Source of the DNA: CAYZED01 sp964477445 | GTDB lineage: Bacteria; Bacillota; Clostridia; Lutisporales; Lutisporaceae | Reading direction: 5' to 3' | Length of the DNA stretch: 64,000 nt | Assembly (NCBI GenBank): GCA_964477445.1 | Contig: CAYZED010000006.1 | Location: forward strand, 1 to 64,000 | In this document: piece by piece, positions 8,344-16,982 of the stretch | Layout: every line of letters starts with the position of its first letter | How positions within the stretch are numbered: position 1 is the first letter of the stretch | Translations under genes and position numbers: made by a program | Notes under the pieces: model-generated | Database searches by the model: none | What the model saw: the letters and a program-made list of their open reading frames with translations, nothing else | What the model was told of the DNA's origin: nothing

Positions 8344-9186
8344 TTAAGAGGGATAAATGAAATAACTTATGTTGTTTTTTCCGCTATACTTTACGGAATA
8401 CATCCGCTCATCTGCTACTTTAATCATTTCATCAACTGACGAAGGTAATTCTAAAAATGTAACAACGCCTATACTGAAAGTTATCGGCCAATGATGAAGA
8501 AAAATTTGTTCATCAAGAATTTCTTTTATCCTTGAAATGGTTTTCTTTGCAATATCTCCATCAATCCCAGGAAACAATACTGCAAACTCATCTCCTCCTA
8601 GTCTTGTTACAGTATCAATACTTCTTACTGAATTCTCAATTGTGCTAGCAACATGTTTTAAAAGTCTATCTCCTTCATTATGCCCAAGAGTGTCATTCAC
8701 AGTTTTGAAATTATCAATATCAAGATATAAAAGTGTTAATACTCCATTTTCTCTATTAGCTTTTGACAAATGATATTCAGCATCTTCATAAAAGCCCCTA
8801 CCATTTGACACACCTGTTAAAGAATCTTTCCTTGCTAGCAATGTCTCTTTATCGCGAGATTCCTTTAAAGAGCTTATTAGAATTACAAAACAAACAAATA
8901 TTCCAAAGCGAAGGGATGCGTTAATAGTTGTGTAGTTAATGTTTGACCAACCATTTAAAAGGTAATCTACAAAAACGAACCCCAAAGAGCTAATGACCGA
9001 TAAGACTAGTCCTTCAATTTTCCCAACTAAAAGAACGATTAATGAAATTGGAACTAAGTACATAAGTGAAAAATTAATTCTTTCATTTAAAGAATATTCG
9101 ACAAAACAAATTAAAACAATAATAAAAATGGCTATTAATTCATAAATATATTTATTAAAATTTAATATCGCATTTGGAAATTTCAC
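8344..9186 (-). CDS. Membrane-bound diguanylate cyclase (GGDEF)
   Basis: A 280-residue protein. Residues 1-105 hold about four to five membrane helices without a recognisable sensory motif. Residues about 118-280 form a complete GGDEF domain: RKDSLTGVSNGRGF, DIDNFKTVNDTLGHNEGD, and the active-site signature RLGGDEFAVLF. The enzyme should make cyclic di-GMP from GTP in the cytoplasm. The allosteric I-site RxxD five residues before GGDEF is not present in usual form (SIDTVT is there), so feedback inhibition may be weak. The 5' leader holds a 15-bp direct repeat and, further upstream, a decayed rhodanese promoter. A terminator follows directly. Confidence 0.9.
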   Translation of the reverse strand: MKFPNAILNFNKYIYELIAIFIIVLICFVEYSLNERINFSLMYLVPISLIVLLVGKIEGLVLSVISSLGFVFVDYLLNGWSNINYTTINASLRFGIFVCFVILISSLKESRDKETLLARKDSLTGVSNGRGFYEDAEYHLSKANRENGVLTLLYLDIDNFKTVNDTLGHNEGDRLLKHVASTIENSVRSIDTVTRLGGDEFAVLFPGIDGDIAKKTISRIKEILDEQIFLHHWPITFSIGVVTFLELPSSVDEMIKVADERMYSVKYSGKNNISYFIYPS

Positions 9187-9212
9187 CTTATGTCACTCCT
9201 TAAATCTTGATT

Positions 9213-9243
9213 TCTTAATAACGATTTTCTTAATAACGATTTT
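9213..9243. repeat. 15-bp direct repeat in the leader of the GGDEF gene
   Basis: TCTTAATAACGATTT occurs twice in tandem upstream of the diguanylate cyclase start. Function unknown; simple slippage is enough to explain it. Confidence 0.7.
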
Positions 9244-9310
9244 TTCAATTTGAATTATTCTAAGATTTGAATACCTTAATTTTAGCTTTTTTAAACTGTT
9301 TTGTAAACGC

Positions 9311-9466
9311 TTAAAATACTTTCGCTTCTGCTGGGCTAATTCTCATACCAGATTTCATCCCTTTCAATGTTTAAATAAAATTATAGTTATTAATTCTCAG
9401 AAGCTTGCGATTTCTTAGAATCACTCTATATTTCGTATTATATACCCATGCGGGGTATGTAATACG
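9311..9466 (-). pseudogene. Remnant of a duplicated rhodanese operon (promoter, leader, 15 codons)
   Basis: Read on the minus strand, this carries the same elements as the intact promoter at 12780-12875: the operator ATACCCCGCATGGGTAT, TATAAT, TAGAGTGATTCTAA and TTTAAACATTGAAAGGG. The leader then joins directly to ATGAAATCTGGTATGAGAAT, which belongs inside the rhodanese gene. It encodes MKSGMRISPAEAK (compare MKSGMRISPAEAKKRMETEK) and stops two codons later. Both parental sequences share ATTGAAAGGGA at the joint, so the whole ferredoxin gene and the rhodanese N-terminus were removed by recombination at an 11-base homology. The promoter may still be active toward the GGDEF gene. Confidence 0.85.
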
Positions 9467-9467
9467 A

Positions 9468-9806
9468 TTAGTTTAAAATTTCTTTTGATTTATTTATCCA
9501 TCGGTCTAAATCATCTATATTTATTTGAGTTGATTCTGTATAACGTGCTTCAGCTGCCTTATATTTTCCCACAGGTTTTAAACTATCGTCAAACGTCGCA
9601 CCGCTCCAAAAAAGTAACTGAATGCTATTTTTTAGCTTACTATATCCGACAATAGGGTTTCCTTCGATAAACCAAACTGGACTTCCATGCCATATTTTGA
9701 CTTCTGCTTCGGTGAGTCTACTGTTTATTTCGTCCATTAACTGATTGCAAATTTTTTTATCTTCTACTGTTTGTAGTTCATTATACTTTTCAATTTCGTT
9801 TTCCAT
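9468..9806 (-). CDS. DUF1801 domain protein
   Basis: A 112-residue soluble protein with the DUF1801 (YdhG-like) pattern, including AEVKIWHGSPVWFIEGNPIVGY, IQLLFWSGA and the C-terminal INIDDLDRWINKSKEIL. The fold is related to frataxin/CyaY; the biochemical role is not established. The length is close to the family norm. The stop codon sits beside the relic rhodanese promoter, marking the border of that duplication. Confidence 0.75.
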   Translation of the reverse strand: MENEIEKYNELQTVEDKKICNQLMDEINSRLTEAEVKIWHGSPVWFIEGNPIVGYSKLKNSIQLLFWSGATFDDSLKPVGKYKAAEARYTESTQINIDDLDRWINKSKEILN

Positions 9807-9909
9807 TTAATTTCCTTCCCTGTTTTCTGCTATTTGAGTGTGCCAACCATCTGAAGCATTATTCCATTTTTTGATATGTTCAGTCTCTGTTCAAAACTTC
9901 CAAACTAAT

Positions 9910-11307
9910 TTACAAAACGTTCTCTTTATCAATAAGAAGTATATTAACATTTTGTTTGCTTGCTTCTTTAAGCCGATTTGTAAATCCACTCTTTGAGAAT
10001 ATGACAAACATTTTTTCATATTGTGAAATCTCTGTGATTTTCTCTGCTTTCTCTTTCAATCCAAACAAAACATCTAAATCAACAGGTTGATTAACATATT
10101 TACATTCACCTATTAAAACTTTTTTTCTTTCTTCATCTAGTGCCATAACATCAATTTCGATGTTCGAATTCCAATAAGAACCTATTTTACTTGGTATAAA
10201 GTCGATCTTACCGTCTTTACAAAGCATCAAAATTATATCTTTACATATATCTTCATAAACAAAGCTAACATGATTCTGAATAAAGTTTTTCTTTATTTTA
10301 TCCAAAACATAATCTATATTATCTAGTTCAAGTTCTCCTTTATATGCATACACAAACCTAAACCAAAACTCAATGAAATGATCTTTAACAAAGTACAACC
10401 CTTTTCTGCTTTTTTCAGGTTGCTTCTCCGTAACTGGTATGCGTTTTTCAACCAAATCTAAATCCATCAAAGTCTTAAGATAAGGGCTCAATGCATTTGA
10501 AGGCAACTCCAAGACACCAGCTAGTTGAGATACCTTATGATTGCCTGCTGCTATGTTTTTCATAATTGAAAAGTAACTAACCAATTCTTTAACTTCTTTT
10601 TCTAAGAGGAATACAGGTTCTTCATATAAAAAACCATCTTTTCTAAGGACTTCTCTCTCTACATTTCCCATTAAGGACTCATCATTATCAAAAAAGTCAA
10701 AGTACTTCGGTACCCCACCCGTTATTGAATAGCTTTCCACAAGTTGCTCAAAAGTTTTTTTGGAATTAATTTTTAATATTTCAGAAAATTTCAATGGCGA
10801 CAATCTAATTTGCGCAGTTCTTCTTCCATATAGTGGGCTGCTATAAGAAAGCACATGAGTTGTCATCATACTTATCAATGAACCACATATGATAACCATA
10901 ACATTTTTATCCTTTAGTATTTCATCCCAAATTCTCTGAAAAATTGTAGCAAACGCAGAGTTTACATTTACAAGATATTGAAATTCATCTATTATAAGAA
11001 CTTTTTTATCAGTTGGTTTGAATTCTGCAAATATTTTAAATAAGTCTTCCCAGTCTGAGAAATTCGCGTTTTTTAAATAAGTTTGTCCTGTATATTCTCC
11101 TATGGTATTTGCAAGCCTCTTAATATTTCCATTTTCCATTTCTTCCGTAGCAATGAAATACAACGCATTCTTGTTTTTAATAAACTCCTTAATCAGAGTA
11201 GTCTTACCTACTCTTCTTCGTCCATATATAACAACAAATCCGCTTTCACGATTGAATTCACGTTCGAGTGTTTTCATTTCTGATTGTCTTCCAATAAATC
11301 TATTCAT
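9910..11307 (-). CDS. AAA+ ATPase with DUF234 C-terminal domain
   Basis: A 465-residue protein. Residues 1-30 carry RFIGRQSEMKTLE and the Walker A GRRRVGKTTL; Walker B is VLIIDEFQYL near residue 105. A winged-helix region lies near 255-310, and the C-terminal part matches DUF234, a PD-(D/E)XK-like fold (EIDVMALDEERKKVLIGECK). Such ATPase/nuclease-like fusions are common in archaea and Clostridia, often as lone genes; their targets are unknown. The nuclease-like D-x(n)-ExK pattern appears intact. A consensus promoter lies upstream and no partner is adjacent. Confidence 0.85.
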   Translation of the reverse strand: MNRFIGRQSEMKTLEREFNRESGFVVIYGRRRVGKTTLIKEFIKNKNALYFIATEEMENGNIKRLANTIGEYTGQTYLKNANFSDWEDLFKIFAEFKPTDKKVLIIDEFQYLVNVNSAFATIFQRIWDEILKDKNVMVIICGSLISMMTTHVLSYSSPLYGRRTAQIRLSPLKFSEILKINSKKTFEQLVESYSITGGVPKYFDFFDNDESLMGNVEREVLRKDGFLYEEPVFLLEKEVKELVSYFSIMKNIAAGNHKVSQLAGVLELPSNALSPYLKTLMDLDLVEKRIPVTEKQPEKSRKGLYFVKDHFIEFWFRFVYAYKGELELDNIDYVLDKIKKNFIQNHVSFVYEDICKDIILMLCKDGKIDFIPSKIGSYWNSNIEIDVMALDEERKKVLIGECKYVNQPVDLDVLFGLKEKAEKITEISQYEKMFVIFSKSGFTNRLKEASKQNVNILLIDKENVL

Positions 11308-11359
11308 CTTTTCACATCCATAATATTAATATAATTCAAATTAGTCTATTTTTAATTAT

Positions 11360-11387
11360 ATTATATCGTATATGTTTTGCTTGTCAA
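11360..11387 (-). promoter_or_regulatory. Sigma-A promoter of the AAA/DUF234 gene
   Basis: Minus strand TTGACA (11382-11387), a 16-bp spacer, then TATAAT (11360-11365), about 50 bases upstream of the start codon. Both hexamers match consensus exactly. Confidence 0.75.
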
Positions 11388-11574
11388 GCATACTCTAATG
11401 TTTCATTATTACCTAATTTTCGTACAGCATTTGTGTTTGTCATTATTTTTTTTAGTGGAGTCTTTCATTATTCTTGTAGTAATAATAAAGCATTGGTAAA
11501 CTGCACCCAACGCTTGTGGCTATTTCCCTCATTGTGGTTGCATGATATCCTTTTTCTGAGAACAATCTTTGACT

Positions 11575-12132
11575 TCAAACCTTACAATTGTCACAAAACC
11601 CAGCTGGCGGTATGCCCAACGCCTGAATGAGTCTTGCCCAGTAATTTACTTGCGCAGCTGTACTTGCAAGTATAACTATCTCTCTTTCATTAAAGTGATT
11701 TTTGATTTCATCGATAAATTCTTTCTGAAAAGAAAGAGGAGTTTTAGAAATATAGCTTGCATATTCCATAGCTAATTGCTCCCTTTTCGAAAAAGACGCC
11801 ACTTCGGATGGATTCTTAATGCCTTGTAGCGCTTTCAACTCTTCTTCAGTTATTTGCTGTTTTTCAAACTCAAACGAATTCATATCCACGCAAAAAGGAC
11901 AGGAAGCAGAAAATGACGCCTGCATCCTCACAAGTTTTAAAATGCGTTCACTTATTTCCTTATCTTTGTGGGCTACAAATGATTCTAAAAGCGCCGATCC
12001 AAGCGCAGCCTTCGGATACCACGCAAGAAGTTTTGCTACAATCAAATCTTTTCCTGTAACTTTTTTCGAAATCCATATTCCTATCTTTAAAAAGAAAGAA
12101 ACTTTTGATGGTGGATTAATAAATGCTCCCAT
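11575..12132 (-). CDS. Carboxymuconolactone decarboxylase/AhpD-like protein
   Basis: A 185-residue helical protein with the AhpD-type motif SASCPFCVDMNSFE (C78, C81), which in the family forms a redox-active disulfide for peroxide defence. Members with this longer form are often annotated simply as carboxymuconolactone decarboxylase family. A second Cys pair at the C-terminus (GFCDNCKV) is not part of the classical site and might bind metal. Short spacing to the rhodanese-type gene downstream suggests linkage to thiol or sulfane metabolism. Confidence 0.85.
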   Translation of the reverse strand: MGAFINPPSKVSFFLKIGIWISKKVTGKDLIVAKLLAWYPKAALGSALLESFVAHKDKEISERILKLVRMQASFSASCPFCVDMNSFEFEKQQITEEELKALQGIKNPSEVASFSKREQLAMEYASYISKTPLSFQKEFIDEIKNHFNEREIVILASTAAQVNYWARLIQALGIPPAGFCDNCKV

Positions 12133-12176
12133 GTGAATCCCCCTACCTATTTCCTGATATATGTCTTGATAAATTC

Positions 12177-12566
12177 TTATTTATTTCCTGAAACCGTTTC
12201 ATAAGGCCAACTAGCAATCCCACCTAGGTTGAAGACTTTCGTGTATCCTAATTTTGATAAAATACTAACTGCTGTAGAACTTCTACTTCCGCTTGCGCAA
12301 TACACAAAAATATCAGCATTCTTGTCAGGAAGTCTTTTACTCGCTTCATTTTCAAGAGTATTTACTGGTATAAGTGTGCTATTTGGTATATGTCTTTGAA
12401 TAAACTCATTTTGAGTTCTTACATCAATTAGAATAATTCCTTTTTCGGTTTCCATTCTCTTTTTCGCTTCTGCTGGGCTAATTCTCATACCTGATTTCAT
12501 CCCTTTCAATATCATATAAATTATAGCTACAACTACGGTAATTCCAACTAAAATATTTTGTTCCAT
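12177..12566 (-). CDS. Membrane-anchored rhodanese (single domain sulfurtransferase)
   Basis: A 129-residue protein. Residues 4-22 form an N-terminal membrane helix; the rest is a rhodanese domain with IILIDVRTQNEF, HIPNSTLIP and the active loop VYCASGSRSS, whose Cys accepts the sulfane sulfur. The C-terminus LGYTKVFNLGGIASW is typical. It follows the small ferredoxin gene by 12 bases. The operon promoter carries an operator of the CsoR/CstR type, which in other bacteria responds to persulfides. This supports a role in handling sulfide or polysulfide. Confidence 0.9.
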   Translation of the reverse strand: MEQNILVGITVVVAIIYMILKGMKSGMRISPAEAKKRMETEKGIILIDVRTQNEFIQRHIPNSTLIPVNTLENEASKRLPDKNADIFVYCASGSRSSTAVSILSKLGYTKVFNLGGIASWPYETVSGNK

Positions 12567-12578
12567 TAGTATTCTCCT

Positions 12579-12761
12579 TTAAACCACATGAATAGCGCCC
12601 ATTGGACAAAACATTACGCACTTCTCACACTTAATACATTTTTCTTGGTCAATAGTTGGCAAACCATTTCCGACTTGCTCGATAGCTCCTACAGGACAAA
12701 CTCTAATAGCTGGACACTTATGATTTTGTGGGCATAATCTTTTTTCTACTGTTAATTGCAT
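12579..12761 (-). CDS. Small 4Fe-4S ferredoxin-like protein
   Basis: The ATG at 12759-12761 follows AAAGGGAAG at good distance, giving 60 residues. The C-terminal half has a complete cluster motif KCIKCEKCVMFCP. The N-terminal half, RLCPQNHKCPAIRVCPVGAI, has three closely placed Cys instead of the usual CxxCxxC. It may bind a second cluster with the CP of the other motif, as in two-cluster ferredoxins. It is first in the operon with the rhodanese, suggesting electron transfer in sulfur metabolism. Confidence 0.85.
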   Translation of the reverse strand: MQLTVEKRLCPQNHKCPAIRVCPVGAIEQVGNGLPTIDQEKCIKCEKCVMFCPMGAIHVV

Positions 12762-12846
12762 ATTATTCTTCCCTTTCAATGTTTAAATATTTATCGTAAT
12801 CAATTCTTATATGATTACGATTTATTAGAATCACTCTATATTTAGT

Positions 12847-12875
12847 ATTATATACCCCTACGGGGTATAAGTAAA
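12847..12875 (-). promoter_or_regulatory. Promoter with CsoR/CstR-type palindromic operator
   Basis: Minus strand TTTACT, 17-bp spacer, TATAAT. The palindrome ATACCCCTACGGGGTAT (12852-12868) fills almost the entire spacer, so a bound repressor would block RNA polymerase. The A/T-C-rich/G-rich dyad with short centre matches the CsoR-family pattern; the rhodanese downstream favours a CstR-like persulfide sensor. A nine-base inverted repeat, ATCGTAATC/GATTACGAT (12793-12821), follows in the leader. No csoR/cstR gene is in the window. Confidence 0.7.
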
Positions 12876-12936
12876 CAGGGGATTTAATATTTTTTCTGTT
12901 TTTTTGCAGACAATATTATAATTGGAAAACAATGGC

Positions 12937-14442
12937 TTATAAAAGATACATTGTTGCTAATATTCCTGTAGTAGTCATTGCAATGAAGTATGGAAACGCA
13001 AGCTTCACCATTTCCAAATAAGACAGACGAATAAGAGGTGCAAGTGATGATGTCAGTAAAAACAAAAATGCCGCCTGACCATTTGGAGTCGCAACAGAGG
13101 GTATGTTAGTACCCATATTAATTGACACTGCGATTTTATTGTATTGCTCTAGTGCGATCCCTCCTGCTTCAAAAGCTTTCTGGGTTTCAGTAATATAAAC
13201 GGATGCTACGAAAACATTATCACTTATTGCAGAAAGAATTCCATTTGCTGCAAAAAAAGCAACTAGTTGATTTTTTCCATCTTGATTCAGCGCCCATTGA
13301 ATTATTGGTTTGAATAGATGCTGATCATGAATGACTGCAACAATCGAGAAAAAAACTACTAACAATGCAGTAAATGGCAACGCTTCTTCAAACGCATGCC
13401 CTATACGACCTTCTTCAATAACTCCATTAAAGGATGTAAGAAGAATTATAATCATGAGTCCAATAAGTCCAACTTCAGCAAGATGTAATGCTAAGGAAAA
13501 AATTAATATAACACCACATAGTGCCATTATTAGCATACGTAAACGTCCACGATTATCCATTGCTGACTCTTTTGCTTTTACATCCTCTTCCATCACCTTA
13601 CGAACAGATTCAGGTAATTGATATCCATACCCAAAAGTTTTTGTTATCTCAAGCATTATGGCAGTAAGTAAACCAACTATTAAAACCGGTATCGACACCG
13701 GTGCACAATTAAAAAAGAATTCTGCAAAATCCCATTTCATAACTGATGCAATAAGTAAGTTTTGTGGCTCACCCACTAATGTGGTAGCACCACCCAATGC
13801 AGTTCCGATAGCTCCATGCATCATTAAATTTCGTATAAAACCACGAAAATTTTTAAGATCACTATGATACTTTTCATCTATACTATGGTCATTATTTATG
13901 TCATATTTCTCATATACTTTTTCCCCTGAGGCATACTTATGGAATATGTTGTAGAAACCATATGCGACCGCTATTATTACTGCCGTTACTGTTAAAGCAT
14001 CAAGAAAGGCAGAAAGAATCGCCCCAAGAAACGAGAACAAGAATGCAAGCGCAACTTTTGAGCGCACCTGTGTAAGTATTTTAGAAAATGCGTACACAAG
14101 ACCGTCTTTCATAAAATAAATACCTGCGACCATAAACATTAATAGCAGTATAACCGGCAAGTTCGCTTGAACTTCATAATAAACTGACTTCGGGGCAGTC
14201 AAACCAATAACTACTGCTTCGATTGCTAAAAGCCCACCGGCTGTCAATGGATAGCACTTTAGCGCCATTGCAAGAGTAAAAATAAACTCTATAATTAATA
14301 CCCATCCAGTGATATACTTGCCAGCGCTATACATTAAGATTGGATTTACTAATAAAAAAATCAGTATAGTTAGTTTGTACCAGTTGGGTGCATTACCAAG
14401 AAAATTCTTCTTAAAAGCTTTCCCTAGGCTGATTTTATCCAT
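12937..14442 (-). CDS. nhaB: Na+/H+ antiporter NhaB
   Basis: The ATG at 14440-14442 is chosen because GGGAG lies eight bases upstream; this gives 501 residues, near the usual NhaB length. About twelve hydrophobic segments are visible. NhaB-like motifs include HGAIGTALGGATTLVGEPQN, LDALTVTAVIIAVAYGFY and SDNVFVASVYI. The protein exports Na+ in exchange for protons. The leader holds a strong hairpin with a T-tract 120 bases before the start, so expression may be attenuated. The gene is intact. Confidence 0.9.
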   Translation of the reverse strand: MDKISLGKAFKKNFLGNAPNWYKLTILIFLLVNPILMYSAGKYITGWVLIIEFIFTLAMALKCYPLTAGGLLAIEAVVIGLTAPKSVYYEVQANLPVILLLMFMVAGIYFMKDGLVYAFSKILTQVRSKVALAFLFSFLGAILSAFLDALTVTAVIIAVAYGFYNIFHKYASGEKVYEKYDINNDHSIDEKYHSDLKNFRGFIRNLMMHGAIGTALGGATTLVGEPQNLLIASVMKWDFAEFFFNCAPVSIPVLIVGLLTAIMLEITKTFGYGYQLPESVRKVMEEDVKAKESAMDNRGRLRMLIMALCGVILIFSLALHLAEVGLIGLMIIILLTSFNGVIEEGRIGHAFEEALPFTALLVVFFSIVAVIHDQHLFKPIIQWALNQDGKNQLVAFFAANGILSAISDNVFVASVYITETQKAFEAGGIALEQYNKIAVSINMGTNIPSVATPNGQAAFLFLLTSSLAPLIRLSYLEMVKLAFPYFIAMTTTGILATMYLL

Positions 14443-14561
14443 TTTTGTTTCTCCCTTAATAATTTTAATCAATACTTTGGAGTAATTTTCAATTGAGGTG
14501 AACCTATGCCATTATATCTGTCTGATATACATACTACCATTTATACATTATGCACCTCCAC

Positions 14562-14606
14562 AAAAAAATAAAAAGGATGAGATACTCAAACTAGAGTTCC
14601 CCACCC
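14562..14606 (-). terminator. Strong terminator or attenuator upstream of nhaB
   Basis: On the minus strand GGGTGGGGAACTC pairs with GAGTATCTCATCC over 13 positions with one mismatch, a six-base loop, and then TTTTTATTTTTTT. It lies between a gap (14673-14682) and nhaB, 120 bases before the start codon. It may end upstream transcription or be the expression platform of a leader RNA partly lost in the gap. Confidence 0.75.
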
Positions 14607-14836
14607 CGGAAACCGAATTCTCTTGAAAACAAAACTATGTTTTGTTCAACCGTGTGACAGTTTATTCAACTANNNNNNNNNNTAGTTTAACACTGATTTT
14701 ATATTGTTACAAGTCAAGCTGATACATATGACATATTTATCGCTCCTTGTTTATTTTTTTGTCTAGTCTAATTATATCACTATAGATTTAGAAACAAAAT
14801 TGAGCCTAGTTGATTCTGTTAATTCAAATAAAAACA

Positions 14837-15341
14837 CTACTTTTCCAAAAAACTTTTTATTAGATCAGCTATCATATTTGACCCAGTGCTATTCTGATGC
14901 ATTTTGTCAATTGTAAGTAGTAATCCGTTCCTTTTTGAAATACTATCCCAACTCATACTATATATATAATGCATGTAAATAGCCTGTGCCATCAATGCCC
15001 ATCCGCCCCGANNNNNNNNNNAGATATTTAACTTGATTTTCATTTAAGGGAAGATAGCTAACATTTTCATTGTTTGCGACTTTTTTCACAACATCGCTAT
15101 ATTCTTTTGTCCGCTGAACAGATATGGAGTTAATTTTTGCTCCTATAACCGGTATTGATATTAGAGCAATCTTTGCGGAAGTGTTCTGTTTTATCTTCCT
15201 TACAAGCAGTATGAGGTTTTCTTCGTACCATTCCATATCCGGAGTTACAGGAAGACCTTTGCTTTTAATATAATTTTTTTCATTTATAACACTCAAAGTC
15301 GAATTAGCATCATTAGTGCCGATTAATATTGTATAATCCAA
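14837..15341 (-). pseudogene. 5'-truncated SGNH/GDSL hydrolase fragment
   Basis: The reading frame begins directly at the end of terC with LDYTILIGTNDANST, the block containing the family's conserved Asn. It continues through a 10-N gap at 15012-15021 to the block V motif DKMHQNSTGSNMIADLI with the catalytic Asp-x-x-His. The N-terminal block with the nucleophilic Ser (GDS) and the oxyanion Gly is missing, and no signal peptide is present. The remaining piece cannot be an active esterase. It was probably fused here by a deletion that ended at the terC stop codon. Confidence 0.7.
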
Positions 15342-15342
15342 C

Positions 15343-16173
15343 TCATGTCAACTTGGAGTTTTTATTTAATACTAATGATGCAATAATACTACCGGCTAAG
15401 ATAGTGAAAATAATACCTAGTGAAAGCTCAATCGGTATTTTTATATGAAATATTAATATCGAAAGTTTTATACCTGTAAAAGTAAGTATCAACGCTACTC
15501 CATACTTCACATATTTAAATTTTTCATGTAATTTACCAAGCACAAAGTACATGCTTCTAAGCCCCATAATAGCAAATATGTTGGATGTATAAACAATAAA
15601 AGTATCAGTAGTAATCGAAAAAATTGCTGGGATTGAATCTATTGCAAATATTATATCCGTAAACTCGATCAGTATAAGAATAGCAAATAAGGGAGTTGCA
15701 TACAAAATTTTATTCCTTCTAACAAAGAATTTCTCCCCCTCCAAGGTATCCGTAATTGGAATAATTTTCGCTAGCAGTTTTATTATCTTTTTTTCTTTGA
15801 AATTCTGTTCTTCATTTTTATCAAACATCATTTTAATTCCACTTATTATCAGAATAGCTCCAAACACATAAAGTACCCAGTGGAACATATTAACAATAGT
15901 GATTCCCAATATAACAAAAATCAGCCTTAAAATAATCGCTCCTGCTATTCCATAATTTAATACTCTTTTTTGATATTCAGGTTTTATGCCAAAACTTGCA
16001 AATACCATAATAAACAAAAACAGATTATCGATACTTAGGCTCTGTTCAATAACATATCCTGCCAAAAACTCCAGCGCTTTTTCTTTTCCCATGAAAAAGT
16101 AGATCCCTACATTAAAAATCATTGCCAAACCAATCCAAAACGCAACCCAAGATAGTGCTTTTTTTGTCGACAT
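15343..16173 (-). CDS. terC: TerC/Alx family membrane protein (Mn2+ export)
   Basis: A 276-residue integral membrane protein with about nine hydrophobic segments and the TerC features EQSLSIDNLFLFIMVF and LIEFTDIIFAIDSIPA. These helices carry acidic residues thought to conduct Mn2+. Recent work on TerC/Alx proteins links them to manganese efflux and metalation of exported proteins. AGGAGG precedes the ATG. It follows the GDT1-like gene by 15 bases, behind a manganese riboswitch, so both respond to Mn2+. A decayed second copy lies at 8072-8275. Confidence 0.9.
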   Translation of the reverse strand: MSTKKALSWVAFWIGLAMIFNVGIYFFMGKEKALEFLAGYVIEQSLSIDNLFLFIMVFASFGIKPEYQKRVLNYGIAGAIILRLIFVILGITIVNMFHWVLYVFGAILIISGIKMMFDKNEEQNFKEKKIIKLLAKIIPITDTLEGEKFFVRRNKILYATPLFAILILIEFTDIIFAIDSIPAIFSITTDTFIVYTSNIFAIMGLRSMYFVLGKLHEKFKYVKYGVALILTFTGIKLSILIFHIKIPIELSLGIIFTILAGSIIASLVLNKNSKLT

Positions 16174-16188
16174 TTTATTACCTCCTAA

Positions 16189-16938
16189 TTAATTAGCTGA
16201 ATCAATAGTTTTAACCTTGCAAAATTCAGCATTTGATGTATTATTTTCCTCTTCAATTCTGCTCTTTTTTATAAGATGCCACGCTACCAAACCTGTCAAT
16301 CCAGCAATAACAACAAGTATTGCTAAGATTAGTCCGTGGTTTAAGTTAAGCGTGTTATCGGCTACCTGATAGCTTCCGATGAGTCCAAAGAATATAAAAG
16401 CTCCTGCAGAAACAAGTTTAATTGTCCTTTCGGGAATCTTCTTACACATAATAACCCCAACAATAATTCCAATTGCATCTGCAATAAGCATCCCAGTTGT
16501 ACTTCCCATCAGTATCCCAATAGGATTTTCTGGGAATTTTGCCGCAAGCGCTATCGTTGTGAGCTGAGTTTTGTCTCCAAGTTCAGCGATGAAAAAAGCT
16601 ATTGCAACAGTCATAACTGCGCCAAGTTTGAATTTTGTTTTTCTATTTTCTTCGCTGTTAAGTTTATCGCCTCGAATAGTCCATAAACCAAAGAAAATAA
16701 ATGATAATGAAGCAATTATTTGAATCCAAATTTCAATTGCATGATAACGTGTAATTACATTACCCAACGCAACCGCTAACCCATGATTTAGAACTGTGGC
16801 CAAAAATACTCCGATGAGTACTTTTGAAGTCTTGTATTTGGTTGCAAAAGCCATTGCAAGAAGCTGTGTCTTGTCTCCCATCTCTGCCAGTGTGACAGCA
16901 CCTACCGAAATTAGAAATGCGATTAATGTTTGATACAT
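16189..16938 (-). CDS. GDT1/UPF0016 (TMEM165-like) manganese exporter
   Basis: A 249-residue membrane protein made of two homologous halves. Each has the family signature E-x-G-D-K-T/S: LAEMGDKTQLLAMAF near residue 18 and IAELGDKTQLTTIAL near residue 118. The family includes MneA of Vibrio and yeast Gdt1, which transport Mn2+ or Ca2+ against protons. The C-terminal tail is hydrophilic. A yybP-ykoY riboswitch precedes it, and terC follows. All of this argues for Mn2+ efflux. Confidence 0.92.
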   Translation of the reverse strand: MYQTLIAFLISVGAVTLAEMGDKTQLLAMAFATKYKTSKVLIGVFLATVLNHGLAVALGNVITRYHAIEIWIQIIASLSFIFFGLWTIRGDKLNSEENRKTKFKLGAVMTVAIAFFIAELGDKTQLTTIALAAKFPENPIGILMGSTTGMLIADAIGIIVGVIMCKKIPERTIKLVSAGAFIFFGLIGSYQVADNTLNLNHGLILAILVVIAGLTGLVAWHLIKKSRIEEENNTSNAEFCKVKTIDSAN

Positions 16939-16982
16939 TATGCCCTACCTTTCAATTTTTTATTGGGGCTTGTATCTGAGAA

